Assembly (NCBI GenBank): GCA_043764895.1
Contig: JAYUJY010000227.1
Location: forward strand, 1-57,365
DNA length: 57,365 nucleotides
From: JAAFJU01 sp043764895
GTDB lineage: Bacteria; Cyanobacteriota; Cyanobacteriia; Leptolyngbyales; Leptolyngbyaceae
Reading direction: 5' to 3'
Shown: in pieces, positions 24,167 through 32,336 of the stretch
How the letters are laid out: every line of letters starts with the position of its first letter
Numbering within the stretch: the stretch's first letter is position 1
Program-made: the position numbers and the translations under genes
Notes under the pieces: generated by a model
The model's input: the letters and a program-made list of their open reading frames with translations, nothing else
The model's database searches: none
Told to the model about the DNA's origin: nothing

Positions 24167-27100
24167 ATGCCGATCGCTCTTTTTCTACAAGCTATTCAAG
24201 CATTGACGGGTTCGCAGTTTGTGAAGGATAAGCTGCAACGGAGTGAGCATGTGATTCGGGTGCTGAAGGCTGTGGGTATCGATCCGGAGCATCCGCCAGA
24301 GGATTTTGAGGCGGTGTATGCGTATGCGCTTGTGGAGTATGGCTATGGGAAGCCGGATGTTTGTTTGGAGATTTTTCGGGCGAGGGAGATTCGATCGGGG
24401 TTGCGGCGGAGTTTTGATGGGAATGATCCGCAGGGTTGGTTGACGATCGGGGAGGCGTTTTTGGCTTCGTCGGAGATTGGGGAGAAGGTGCGATCGGTGG
24501 GTTGTGATCCGAAGCGGGAATTAGCGGAGTTTGCGGCGGCTTTTTTGAAGGTGACTCGTCGATCGCAAACGCCAAAGGAAACGCTAGTTCAACATCAGTT
24601 ACGTAAGATTGAACGGACGATCGATCGGAAGTTGGAACAGGTGGCGGGACAGTTGGAAGCCCTGAAAAATCCTGCGGCGTTATCACCGGAAGAAACGCTG
24701 ACATTAGCTTCTGCGAATTGTCGGGCGGCGGGGTTGGGAGGGCAGATGCGTGAGTGGTTTGAGGTATTGGGGTTTCGGTTGGAGGGGACTGAGTTGTGGG
24801 AGGTGGACTTTTTTGAATGGGTGATTAATATTCCGAAGCGGCGGGGGTTCGATCGGGTGTTGGTGCGGGGGATTGCAGGGGAGGCGGGGGTGCGGGATGT
24901 GTTGGCGTTGCGGGAGTCGGTGGTGGGACAAAGGACGGATGAGGGTTGGTTGGTGTCGGCACGGCGGATTTCGCAGGCGGCGAGGGTCGAGTTGGATAAG
25001 GCTGAGAATGAGGATTTGCTGGGGTTGACGTTTGATGAGTTGCTCGATCAGGATGCGGATTTTGGGGGATATGTGGATTGGTTGGAGCGGGAGATTGTCG
25101 ATCGTAAGGTGGAGGCGCGGTATGTGCCGTTGGCTTGTAGTAAGGAGGAGTTTGACCCGGTGACGCATCAGCGGTTGGGGGTAAGCCAGTATGGTGAGGG
25201 AGATGGCTGGACGGAGGGCTATATTGATCTTTGGCTGGATGATCCGGCGAAGGAGCATTTGTCGATTTTGGGGGAGTTTGGGACGGGGAAGACTTGGTTG
25301 ACGTTGCACTATGCGTTGACGGCATTGCGATCGTATCAGGATGCGAAAAACCGTGGGGCAGTGCGTCCGAGGTTGCCTATTGTGATTCCTTTGCGGGATT
25401 ATGCGAAGGCGGTGAGTGTGGAGTCGTTGTTTTCGGAGTTCTTTTTTAGGAAGCATGAGATTCCGATTCCGGGGTATTCGGCGTTTGAAAAATTGAACCG
25501 AATGGGGAAGTTGCTGTTGATTTTTGATGGGTTTGATGAGATGGCGGCGCGAGTGGATAAGCAGCAGATGATTAATAATTTTTGGGAATTGGCGAAGGTG
25601 GTTGTTCCTGGATCGAAGGTGATTTTGACTTGTCGGACGGAGCATTTTCCGGAGGCGCGGGAAGGTCGATCGCTTCTCAATGCGGAGTTGCAGGCTTCGA
25701 CTCGGGGATTGTCGGGGGAGACGCCGCAGTTTGAGGTGTTGGAGTTGGAGAAGTTTGGAGATGAGCAGATAAGGCGGGTGTTGGGGTTTTCGGCGTCGGA
25801 GGGGACAATAGCGCAGGTGATGGGAAATCCGCAGTTGTTGGATTTGGCGCGGCGGCCTGTGATGACGGAGTTGATTTTGGAGGCGTTGCCGGATATTGAG
25901 GCGGGGAAACCTGTGGATATGTCGCGGGTGTATTTGTATGCGGTGCGGCGCAAGATGGAGCGGGATATTCGGGCGGAGCGGACGTTTACGTCGATGGCGG
26001 ATAAGCTCTATTTTCTGTGTGAGTTGTCGTGGGAAATGTTGTCGAACGATCGCATGAGTTTGAATTATCGTGAGTTTCCCGATCGGATTCGTAAGTTGTT
26101 TGGGTCGGCGGTGCAGGAGGAGAAGGATTTGGATCATTGGCATTACGACATGATGGGGCAGACGATGTTAATCCGCAATTCGGATGGCGATTATCAACCT
26201 GCCCATCGATCGCTTTTGGAGTTTTTTGTGGCGTTTAAGTTTGCGGCGGAACTAGGGGCGTTGGCTCCTGATTTTCTGGAGTTGGCACAGATGAAGTCGG
26301 GAATCGATAAGTCTTTGGAGCCGCGTGACTATACTTGGTCGGAATACTTTGGGGGTAGGGCTGTTGCTCCTCTGAAGGGGTTTGTTACGGAGAGTTTGGA
26401 GGTGTTGCGATCGGGCTTTGGGAAGGAGGTGTTGAGTAAGGCTCTTTTAGATTTACTAAAGCCGATTTTAAGTGAACATAGTATTAATCATTTTTTAGTT
26501 ATGCTTAATGATTTGTTTGAAAATCAATTAGACCAAACTAGTTATACAAGTGGAAATATTATTAATCTACTCATTCATCTTGATCCTCTAGCACTGGCAG
26601 GGAAGAATTTAAGCAACATAATCATTAGAGGGGCAAATTTTACGCAGTCAATTTTGCAAAACACAAATTTATCCCAAAGTATTTTTGCTGATTGTACTTT
26701 TAGCTCAGAATCAGGGAGAACTCATTCAATTCAATTTAGTAATAACAATGAATTTTTTGCAACAGGTGAGTCTAGTGGGGATATTAGATTATGGAGAACT
26801 TTAGATGGTCAACAGACTTCAATTCTAAAGGGTCACAAAGATTGGGTTAGATGTATTCTATTTAATTTGAATGGATCAATTTTATTTAGCAGCAGTGATG
26901 ATCAAGAAATCAGGATCTGGGATTTGAAAAATGGACGCTGCATAGAAGTACTGGCTGGGCATCAAGGTAGAGTTTACTCACTTCAGCTAACTGCCGATCA
27001 ATCTACGTTAGTTAGTGTAAGTAATGATAGAAGCATTAAGATTTGGAGCCTTTCAAGTTATATATGTATCAAAACCTTATTAGGTCATCATCGAAGTGTA

Positions 27101-28564
27101 AATTCCATAAAATTAATTGAGGATGATAAATTCTTGGTTACTTGTAGCGATGATAAAACTATTAAAATTTGGGATATGCAATCTAAATTGTGTATTCAAA
27201 CATTAGAAGACCATACAGATGAAGTATTGTCTATTGTTTATCTTGCTAAGTGCAACATGATCGCCAGTAGTAGTAAAGATAAGACAGTTAAAATCTGGGA
27301 TTGGAAAACAGGGCAATGTTATAAGACTCTCTCAGTCAATAGTGATATATCTTGCCTTGTATATAGTGAGATTAAAGATTTGTTGATTGGTGGAACTGAA
27401 TTAAATTTAATGATATGGGATGCCATAAATTTTGAGTATATAGACAATTTCCCAGGTTCAGCATCTACTTTCAACTCAATATCAATAACTTCAGACAGCC
27501 AAATATTAGCGAGTGCTAGCTATGAATCTGGATTCTCTTTTTGGAATCTAGAAACTAAGGAGTGTTTCAAGCATATAACAGGTAATATAGTTCCAGCTTA
27601 TTCAGTCTCAATGGATAAAGAAAGTCGTATTTTAGTAACTTGCAGCAATAAGAGAATTATTATTTGGGATTTTAAAACAGGTGATTTCTTGAAAATTCTA
27701 TCTGGTCATGAAGATGTAATTTGGGAAATAGATATTTCTCCATGTGACGGTTTCTTAGTAAGTACTAGTGCAGACAAGACTGCGAAAATCTGGAACATTG
27801 ATACTGGTGAATGTATCAGAACTCTAAGAGGGCATACAAACAGAATCTATTCAGTTACATTTAGTCCTGACGGAAAAAGTATAGCAACAGCTAGCGCAGA
27901 TGGTTCGGTAAGAGTTTGGGATACTCACAGTGGAAAATGTATTCATATTCTAAAGGGGCATAGTGAGAAAGTTTGGGCTGTAAGATTTAGTCAAGACGGA
28001 AATTTTATTTCTAGTGGATCAAGAGATAAGACAATTAAAATTTGGAGCTTTAATACTGGAGAATGCCTTAAAACGCTGGGAGGTGGGACTGACAATATAA
28101 ATTGTTTTGCTTTTAGTAGTAAAGATAATTTACTCGCTAGTGCTGGACACGATAAAATTATTAAGATATGGAACTTTAAGTCAGGAGAGTGTTTATTAAC
28201 GTTAGAAGGACATAGTTCTCGTATCAACTCACTAGCGTTTGACTCAGAAAATTATTGGTTGTTAAGTGGCGGTAGCGACTCACTGGTGAAGATATGGGAT
28301 TTGAATACTCAAACTTGCATTAAAGAATTTACTGAAGATGTTTCTCCTGTATGGGCTATTTCATTAAATCGTAACAATAAACTAGTTGCTGTAGGAAGCT
28401 TAGATTCATCAGTTAAGGTTTGGGATATTGAGACTGGTATTTGCTTAAAGCGATTCTACACAAAATTTGTTTACGAAGGTATGAACATCACTGGGGTCAA
28501 AGGTTTAACTCCCGGTACGATTTCTACACTCAAAGCGCTTGGTGCAGTGGAGGATGAGGAATGA
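24167..28564 (+). CDS. NACHT-WD40 STAND NTPase, probable defence protein
   Basis: A 1465-residue signal-transduction ATPase. Residues about 1-170 are helical; 200-320 (FDRVLVRGIAGEAGVRDVLALRES...GWLVSARRIS) resemble a restriction-endonuclease-like fold without an obvious D-ExK centre; the NACHT domain has Walker A GEFGTGKTWLTLHYAL (about 369) and Walker B LLIFDGFDEMA (about 449); a short pentapeptide-like stretch (NLSNIIIRGANFTQSILQNTNLSQ) leads to fourteen WD40 blades. The C-terminal tail starts GMNITGVKGLTPGTI. Bacterial NACHT proteins are anti-phage sensors. Base composition drops sharply near 26430, between NACHT and sensor. The tail sequence recurs after each module downstream. Confidence 0.88.
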   Translation: MPIALFLQAIQALTGSQFVKDKLQRSEHVIRVLKAVGIDPEHPPEDFEAVYAYALVEYGYGKPDVCLEIFRAREIRSGLRRSFDGNDPQGWLTIGEAFLASSEIGEKVRSVGCDPKRELAEFAAAFLKVTRRSQTPKETLVQHQLRKIERTIDRKLEQVAGQLEALKNPAALSPEETLTLASANCRAAGLGGQMREWFEVLGFRLEGTELWEVDFFEWVINIPKRRGFDRVLVRGIAGEAGVRDVLALRESVVGQRTDEGWLVSARRISQAARVELDKAENEDLLGLTFDELLDQDADFGGYVDWLEREIVDRKVEARYVPLACSKEEFDPVTHQRLGVSQYGEGDGWTEGYIDLWLDDPAKEHLSILGEFGTGKTWLTLHYALTALRSYQDAKNRGAVRPRLPIVIPLRDYAKAVSVESLFSEFFFRKHEIPIPGYSAFEKLNRMGKLLLIFDGFDEMAARVDKQQMINNFWELAKVVVPGSKVILTCRTEHFPEAREGRSLLNAELQASTRGLSGETPQFEVLELEKFGDEQIRRVLGFSASEGTIAQVMGNPQLLDLARRPVMTELILEALPDIEAGKPVDMSRVYLYAVRRKMERDIRAERTFTSMADKLYFLCELSWEMLSNDRMSLNYREFPDRIRKLFGSAVQEEKDLDHWHYDMMGQTMLIRNSDGDYQPAHRSLLEFFVAFKFAAELGALAPDFLELAQMKSGIDKSLEPRDYTWSEYFGGRAVAPLKGFVTESLEVLRSGFGKEVLSKALLDLLKPILSEHSINHFLVMLNDLFENQLDQTSYTSGNIINLLIHLDPLALAGKNLSNIIIRGANFTQSILQNTNLSQSIFADCTFSSESGRTHSIQFSNNNEFFATGESSGDIRLWRTLDGQQTSILKGHKDWVRCILFNLNGSILFSSSDDQEIRIWDLKNGRCIEVLAGHQGRVYSLQLTADQSTLVSVSNDRSIKIWSLSSYICIKTLLGHHRSVNSIKLIEDDKFLVTCSDDKTIKIWDMQSKLCIQTLEDHTDEVLSIVYLAKCNMIASSSKDKTVKIWDWKTGQCYKTLSVNSDISCLVYSEIKDLLIGGTELNLMIWDAINFEYIDNFPGSASTFNSISITSDSQILASASYESGFSFWNLETKECFKHITGNIVPAYSVSMDKESRILVTCSNKRIIIWDFKTGDFLKILSGHEDVIWEIDISPCDGFLVSTSADKTAKIWNIDTGECIRTLRGHTNRIYSVTFSPDGKSIATASADGSVRVWDTHSGKCIHILKGHSEKVWAVRFSQDGNFISSGSRDKTIKIWSFNTGECLKTLGGGTDNINCFAFSSKDNLLASAGHDKIIKIWNFKSGECLLTLEGHSSRINSLAFDSENYWLLSGGSDSLVKIWDLNTQTCIKEFTEDVSPVWAISLNRNNKLVAVGSLDSSVKVWDIETGICLKRFYTKFVYEGMNITGVKGLTPGTISTLKALGAVEDEE

Positions 28565-28640
28565 AGAATTGAGAAGTTAGAATTGAGAAGGGGAGGGAGG
28601 GGCGATCGGAGAATTGCAAGATCGATTAAAATGGAATCTA
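28480..28640 (+). repeat. STAND-tail repeat R1 (in situ 3' end of the NACHT gene)
   Basis: The last 85 bp of the NACHT-WD40 gene (ATGAACATCACTGGGGTCAA...) plus about 75 bp of flank with GAATTGAGAA-type heptamers and GGGAGGGGCGATCG. This whole block recurs downstream between each two-gene module. The flank ends in TAAAATGG (28627-28632, a -10-like box) and AAGAGG before the first antitoxin. Confidence 0.85.
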
Positions 28641-28656
28641 TTAAGAGGATTATCAA

Positions 28657-28905
28657 ATGAATACAGAGACGATCGATCGTACTATCAATCTCCGAATGGT
28701 TGAGTCTATCCTTTACCAAATCTGTTCTCTGACTAATGAAGAGCGAAAATTGTTGGAGAAACGCCTGTCCGAAGAACTCCCCGAGTATCCTGAACTCACA
28801 TCAGAAGAACTGATTCAAATGTCTGCACAAGGCGGGGCTTTTGACTTCTGGCGGGATGAACCAGAAATTTATAGTATCGAAGATGGAGAGCCGATCGAAT
28901 GGTAA
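28657..28905 (+). CDS. Antitoxin of a MazF/PemK-type module
   Basis: An 82-residue acidic protein (MVESILYQICSLTNEERKLLEKRLSEELPEYPE...) that overlaps the toxin gene by 7 bp, the usual order and coupling for type II modules. The short N-terminal part is helical and Glu/Leu-rich; the C-terminal part (FDFWRDEPEIYSIEDGEPIEW) is likely the disordered toxin-wrapping tail. The family cannot be named, and the assignment rests on position and size. Confidence 0.7.
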   Translation: MNTETIDRTINLRMVESILYQICSLTNEERKLLEKRLSEELPEYPELTSEELIQMSAQGGAFDFWRDEPEIYSIEDGEPIEW

Positions 28906-29222
28906 ACAAAGGAGATGTTGTACTGGTTTATTTCCCATTTAGTAACGATCCTAGGCAAACTAAACCTCGCCCTGCGGTAATTCTATGGGTTAGTCAAACC
29001 GGAGAGGACGTAACTTTCTGCGCGATCACATCTCAAAACATGGGTCAGCTATTCCCAGAAGATATTCCTATTATTCTAGAAGATCCAGAATTTGTAGGGA
29101 CTGGACTACGAGTTCCTTCCAAAATTAGAACCACGAGAATTGCAACATTAACGAAGAAAGATGTCATCAAACGGTTTGGTAAACTTGGGGAAACCAAATT
29201 AGAATCCTCAATGAAAAAATGA
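28899..29222 (+). CDS. PemK/MazF-family toxin
   Basis: A 107-residue protein beginning MVNKGDVVLVYFPFSND with PRPAVILWV, the classical strand and loop pattern of MazF/PemK endoribonucleases, then LRVPSKIRTTRIATL, which holds the conserved Ser and Arg-rich active-site region. MazF toxins cut mRNA or tRNA; the acidic partner encoded directly upstream would inhibit it. Start overlaps the antitoxin stop. Confidence 0.88.
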   Translation: MVNKGDVVLVYFPFSNDPRQTKPRPAVILWVSQTGEDVTFCAITSQNMGQLFPEDIPIILEDPEFVGTGLRVPSKIRTTRIATLTKKDVIKRFGKLGETKLESSMKK

Positions 29223-29259
29223 TTGAAATGTTTCAATTATGATTACATAATCTCTTATG

Positions 29260-29420
29260 CTAAAGGTTTAACTCCTGGGACGATCGCCTCTCTCAAAGCA
29301 TTAAGAGCGATCGAGGATGAGGAAGTTAGAGGTGAGAATGTAGAATGAAGAGGGGAGGGCGATCGGAGTAGTTGAGAATTGAGAATGAAGATTGTAGAAT
29401 TGAGAAACCTTAGGGAGAAA
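29260..29420 (+). repeat. STAND-tail repeat R2
   Basis: Begins within the tail (AAAGGTTTAACTCCTGGGACG) and reads LTPGTIASLKALRAIEDEE in frame, followed by heptamer-rich flank (GTTGAGAATTGAGAATG) and GGGAGGGCGATCGG. It lacks the GATCGCCCCTAGG start and the ATGAACATC part seen in later copies, and its promoter-like end differs. Begins about 38 bp after the MazF-like stop. Confidence 0.8.
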
Positions 29421-29425
29421 ACCTG

Positions 29426-29662
29426 ATGACTGTTCAAACCGTTAATTCTAGACTTCTTGAACTGCTGAAGCAAACGATCGATACGCTGTCATCTACCGAG
29501 AAAAATATCCTTCGATCGCACCTTCTTCAGCAAGATACCTTGGAAGAACCTAAACAATCTGCGATCGACATTATCATGTCAGGACCGGGACAGCAGATTT
29601 TTCAAACACCGGAAGAAGCCGATCGGTACCTTCAAGAAGAGCGTGACTCATGGGACAACTAA
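29426..29662 (+). CDS. Antitoxin of PIN module 1
   Basis: A 78-residue protein with helical N-terminus (LLELLKQTIDTLSSTEKNILRSHLL) and the C-terminal motif EEADRYLQEERDSWDN. The same ERDSWD ending is found in the antitoxin at 30303, and such endings are common in cyanobacterial antitoxins encoded before PIN toxins. The gene overlaps the toxin by 13 bp. Confidence 0.75.
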   Translation: MTVQTVNSRLLELLKQTIDTLSSTEKNILRSHLLQQDTLEEPKQSAIDIIMSGPGQQIFQTPEEADRYLQEERDSWDN

Positions 29663-30093
29663 ATCTTCCACCCTCAAGCTTAATCTACCTCGATACGGTT
29701 GCCATTATTTACAGCATTGAACGGTTTCCTGGATACACTACTTTGCTTGATCCGATGTGGCAGAAATTGCGATCGGGGGAGATTTCGATCGTCACTAGCG
29801 AACTTTCTCTTTTGGAAACGCTCGTAAGACCTATTCGAGAATCTAATACTGATTTGATTAGACGATATGAAACGTTACTTCTCTCCTCAGAAGTTAGCCT
29901 AACTCCAATCACACAATCTGTCCTCAAAGATGCTGCGACGATTCGCGCTCACAATAATATCAAAACACCTGATTCAATACATGCCGCAACCGCAATGAAT
30001 AGTCAATGTAATTTTTTCATTACTAATGATGCAGGGTTTCGTAAGATTTCTGGGCTTCCAGCTATTATTTTAAAGGACGTTTTGAATGCTTAA
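29650..30093 (+). CDS. PIN-domain (VapC-like) toxin 1
   Basis: A 147-residue PIN-domain ribonuclease. Four acidic positions of the active site are visible: Asp in IYLDTVAIIY, Glu in SELSLLETLV, Asp in TPDSIHAATA, and Asp in FFITNDAGFRK. Likely cuts tRNA or mRNA when freed from the antitoxin encoded upstream. Overlap of 13 bp with that gene. It is a homologue of the toxin at 30518, though clearly diverged. Confidence 0.88.
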   Translation: MGQLNLPPSSLIYLDTVAIIYSIERFPGYTTLLDPMWQKLRSGEISIVTSELSLLETLVRPIRESNTDLIRRYETLLLSSEVSLTPITQSVLKDAATIRAHNNIKTPDSIHAATAMNSQCNFFITNDAGFRKISGLPAIILKDVLNA

Positions 30094-30105
30094 TACAACG
30101 TTTGA

Positions 30106-30300
30106 ACGATCGCCCCTAGGTCGGCATGAACATCACTGGGGGCAAAGGTTTATCTTCTGAGACGCAATCGCTACTCTTAAGGCGTTGGGAGCGGTGGAGA
30201 ATGAAGAAGTGAGAGGTGAGAATGTAGAATGAAGAGGGAGGGGCGATGGTTTTATATTGGCAAGTAATGATTTAAAATGGAATTTATTAGGAGGACTCCA
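30106..30300 (+). repeat. STAND-tail repeat R3
   Basis: Starts ACGATCGCCCCTAGGTCGG 12 bp after the toxin stop, then ATGAACATCACTGG and the tail, which is frameshifted here (GAGACGCAATCG instead of GGGACGATCG). Heptamer flank and GGGAGGGGCGATGG follow. The end supplies a -10-like TAAAAT (30273-30278) and ATTAGGAGGA ribosome binding site for the next antitoxin. Confidence 0.88.
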
Positions 30301-30302
30301 AT

Positions 30303-30530
30303 ATGACTACTCTAGAGAAAATTATTCAAGATTTATCTAACATGGATGAACAGCAGCTTGAAGAAGTTTCGGCATTGATCACAACTGTTAATCTTCAACC
30401 AAAATCAGTACCTTGCGATCGAGATAATATCCTAGACTTTATCCATCACATGCGATCGACACTTCCCCAACGAACCGCCGAAGAAATTGATCGACAAATT
30501 CGCGAGGAACGTGACTCATGGGACGATTAA
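30303..30530 (+). CDS. Antitoxin of PIN module 2
   Basis: A 75-residue protein (TLEKIIQDLSNMDEQQLEEVSALI... then TAEEIDRQIREERDSWDD) with the same RxxERDSWD C-terminus and 13-bp toxin overlap as the antitoxin at 29426. An AGGAGG Shine-Dalgarno sequence from repeat R3 lies directly upstream. Confidence 0.75.
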   Translation: MTTLEKIIQDLSNMDEQQLEEVSALITTVNLQPKSVPCDRDNILDFIHHMRSTLPQRTAEEIDRQIREERDSWDD

Positions 30531-30961
30531 ATCTACAAGATGGCGCGATCGTTTATGTTGATTCTGCCATCTTCATTTACACATTACAAAGTGATCAAAG
30601 ATATTTCTCAATACTCAACCCATTCTGGGAGAATTTTCAATCTCGTAAAATTCAGATTGTCACGAGTGAACTCACGCTAATGGAAATTCTTGTCCAACCG
30701 CTTAAATTAGCAGATTCTCAAAGAATTAAGGGCTATGAAAGATTTCTCACGGAATCCGACATTCAACTAATGCCCATTAGTCGTCAGATTCTCAAGGAGG
30801 CGGCACAACTACGATCGATTAAGAGAATTAAAACTCCAGACGCAATTCATGCAAGTACTGCTATTCACTATGGATGCACAATGTTTTTCACTAACGATCG
30901 AGGTTTCCAAAATACACCAGGATTACAAGTAATTATCCTTGATCAAGTGGTGGAGTCGTAA
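30518..30961 (+). CDS. PIN-domain (VapC-like) toxin 2
   Basis: A 147-residue PIN-domain ribonuclease, same length as PIN toxin 1. Active-site acids: Asp in VYVDSAIFIYTL, Glu in SELTLMEILV, Asp in TPDAIHASTA, Asp in MFFTNDRGFQN. Coupled to its antitoxin by a 13-bp overlap. Related to but not a recent duplicate of toxin 1, so the modules arrived separately or diverged long ago. Confidence 0.88.
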   Translation: MGRLNLQDGAIVYVDSAIFIYTLQSDQRYFSILNPFWENFQSRKIQIVTSELTLMEILVQPLKLADSQRIKGYERFLTESDIQLMPISRQILKEAAQLRSIKRIKTPDAIHASTAIHYGCTMFFTNDRGFQNTPGLQVIILDQVVES

Positions 30962-30972
30962 AGGAAATGTAA

Positions 30973-31160
30973 TCGATCGCCCCTAGGTCGGCATGAACAT
31001 CACTGGGGTCAAAGGTTTAACTCCCGCTACGATCGCTTCTCTTAAGGCGTTGGGGGCGGTGGAGAATGGAGAATGATGAAGTTAGAATTGAGAATGGGAG
31101 GGGCGATCGTTTTATATCGATCGGTAAAAATCTATAATGGAGACCAATTAGGAGAAAAAT
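30973..31160 (+). repeat. STAND-tail repeat R4
   Basis: Begins 12 bp after the PIN toxin 2 stop with CGATCGCCCCTAGGTCGG. From the ATG at 30993 it still encodes an open 27-residue peptide starting MNITGVKGLTPATIASLKAL and ending at 31076. Heptamers and GGGAGGGGCGATCG follow, then TATAAT (31133-31138) and ATTAGGAG before the next gene. Confidence 0.9.
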
Positions 31161-31161
31161 C

Positions 31162-31464
31162 ATGAGTAGTAAAGTCAGTGTCGTGGTCGAACGGAATGAG
31201 TCTGGATACCTAATCTCATTTCCTGAATCAGAAAATCAGCAATTTCAAGATCAGTCCTTTGAAGTAGTTATTGCTAAATTGAAAGAAACTTTGAGTCAAG
31301 AGCTATCCTCTTCTCAAGTCAACGTAAAACCTACCACCGGACAATCCCTGTTGAGATTAGCCCAGAGATTTTCCGCAGATATGAGCGAAGATGAAATCAA
31401 TCAACTTCCAATAGATGCCGCCCAAAACCATGATCATTATCTCTACAGAACTGGAGAAAATTAA
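31162..31464 (+). CDS. Antitoxin of PIN module 3 (HicB-like strand pattern)
   Basis: A 100-residue protein beginning MSSKVSVVVERNESGYLISFPES, the beta-strand pattern of a HicB-like or DUF-type antitoxin N-terminus, followed by LRLAQRFSADMSEDEINQLPIDAAQNHDHYLY, a typical toxin-binding tail. It lies 2 bp upstream of a PIN toxin. Different in type from the two preceding antitoxins. Confidence 0.7.
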   Translation: MSSKVSVVVERNESGYLISFPESENQQFQDQSFEVVIAKLKETLSQELSSSQVNVKPTTGQSLLRLAQRFSADMSEDEINQLPIDAAQNHDHYLYRTGEN

Positions 31465-31466
31465 CC

Positions 31467-31883
31467 ATGAAGCAGATTTTCGCGGACACCTTTTACTGGA
31501 TCGCACTCACGAATTCCCGCGACAACTGGCATCAAGGAGTTCTTGAACTCACCGCAACGCTCGATCGAATCCAAATCATCACAACTGATGAAGTCCTCAC
31601 CGAAGTGCTTAACTTCCTTTGCACCCATGGACCACCCATGCGCCGACGCACCGCTCAACTCGTCCGAGATATTCTAGAAGACTCCAACATTGAAGTCATC
31701 TCACAAACTCATTCGTCATTCAATCAAGGACTCATGCTTTATGAAAAACGATTAGATAAAGCTTATAGCCTGACAGATTGTATTTCAATGCAAACAATGA
31801 AGCAGATGAATATTGAAGAAATCCTAACCCATGATAAACACTTTACACAGGAGGGTTTTACAATTTTGTTTAAAGATAACTGA
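31467..31883 (+). CDS. PIN-domain toxin 3
   Basis: A 138-residue PIN-domain protein of another subfamily: Asp in IFADTFYWIAL, Glu in VLTEVLNFLC, Asp in SLTDCISMQ, and Asp in ILTHDKHFTQEGF. All four acidic positions are kept, so it is probably an active ribonuclease. Gap to antitoxin is 2 bp. Confidence 0.87.
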   Translation: MKQIFADTFYWIALTNSRDNWHQGVLELTATLDRIQIITTDEVLTEVLNFLCTHGPPMRRRTAQLVRDILEDSNIEVISQTHSSFNQGLMLYEKRLDKAYSLTDCISMQTMKQMNIEEILTHDKHFTQEGFTILFKDN

Positions 31884-31888
31884 CAACA

Positions 31889-32075
31889 CGATCGCCCCTA
31901 GGTCGGTATGAACATCACTGGAGTCAAAGGGGTTTAACTCCTGGGACGATTGCTACTCTTAAGGCGTTGGGAGCCGTGGAGAATGAGGAATGAAGAAGTT
32001 AGAATTGAGAAGGGGCGGGGCGATCGTTTTATAATTGTCAGCAAAAATCTATAATGGGAAGCAATTAGGAGCACG
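31889..32075 (+). repeat. STAND-tail repeat R5
   Basis: Begins 6 bp after the PIN toxin 3 stop. The tail has one extra G (AAAGGGGTTTAACTCC) so the reading frame ends at once. The rest keeps the heptamers, GGGGCGGGGCGATCG, TATAAT at 32050-32055 and AATTAGGAGC. Its last 50 bp nearly match those of R4. Confidence 0.9.
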
Positions 32076-32078
32076 ATT

Positions 32079-32333
32079 ATGACTACAACGATCGACACCC
32101 CCACTGCCTACGACGAAATCATCGACTTCCTCGCCGCAGGTATCACACCCAAAGCACTCATTGAATTCCAACCGTCCGAAGCGTCAAAAGAACGAGTAGG
32201 CGACCTGATCTTTCGCGAAAAAAATACAGGATTGACGATCGATGAAAAAGTAGAACTAGATCAATACATGACTCTCGAACATCTTCTCCGTCTTGCCAAA
32301 GCCCGTGCCCATCAGCATCTAAACCCGGCATAG
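32079..32333 (+). CDS. Small antitoxin-like protein paired with HNH protein
   Basis: An 84-residue helical protein (TAYDEIIDFLAAGITPKALIEFQPSEASKERVGDLIFREKNTGLTIDEKVELDQYMTLEHLLRLAK...). Similar small proteins precede HNH or nuclease genes in many cyanobacteria; function not known to me. It ends 3 bp before the HNH gene. The upstream TATAAT and AGGAG come from repeat R5. Confidence 0.65.
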   Translation: MTTTIDTPTAYDEIIDFLAAGITPKALIEFQPSEASKERVGDLIFREKNTGLTIDEKVELDQYMTLEHLLRLAKARAHQHLNPA

Positions 32334-32336
32334 GCT

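Noticed and set aside
24192..24704. Pro/Ser-rich minus-strand frame of 170 codons opposite the start of the NACHT gene
   Set aside because: Low-complexity antisense shadow of the GC-biased coding strand.
24704..26143. Very long open frame (479 codons) on the minus strand within the NACHT gene
   Set aside because: Its composition (His/Arg/Pro/Leu-rich without domains) reflects the biased codon use of the NACHT half on the other strand; no motif and no ribosome binding site.
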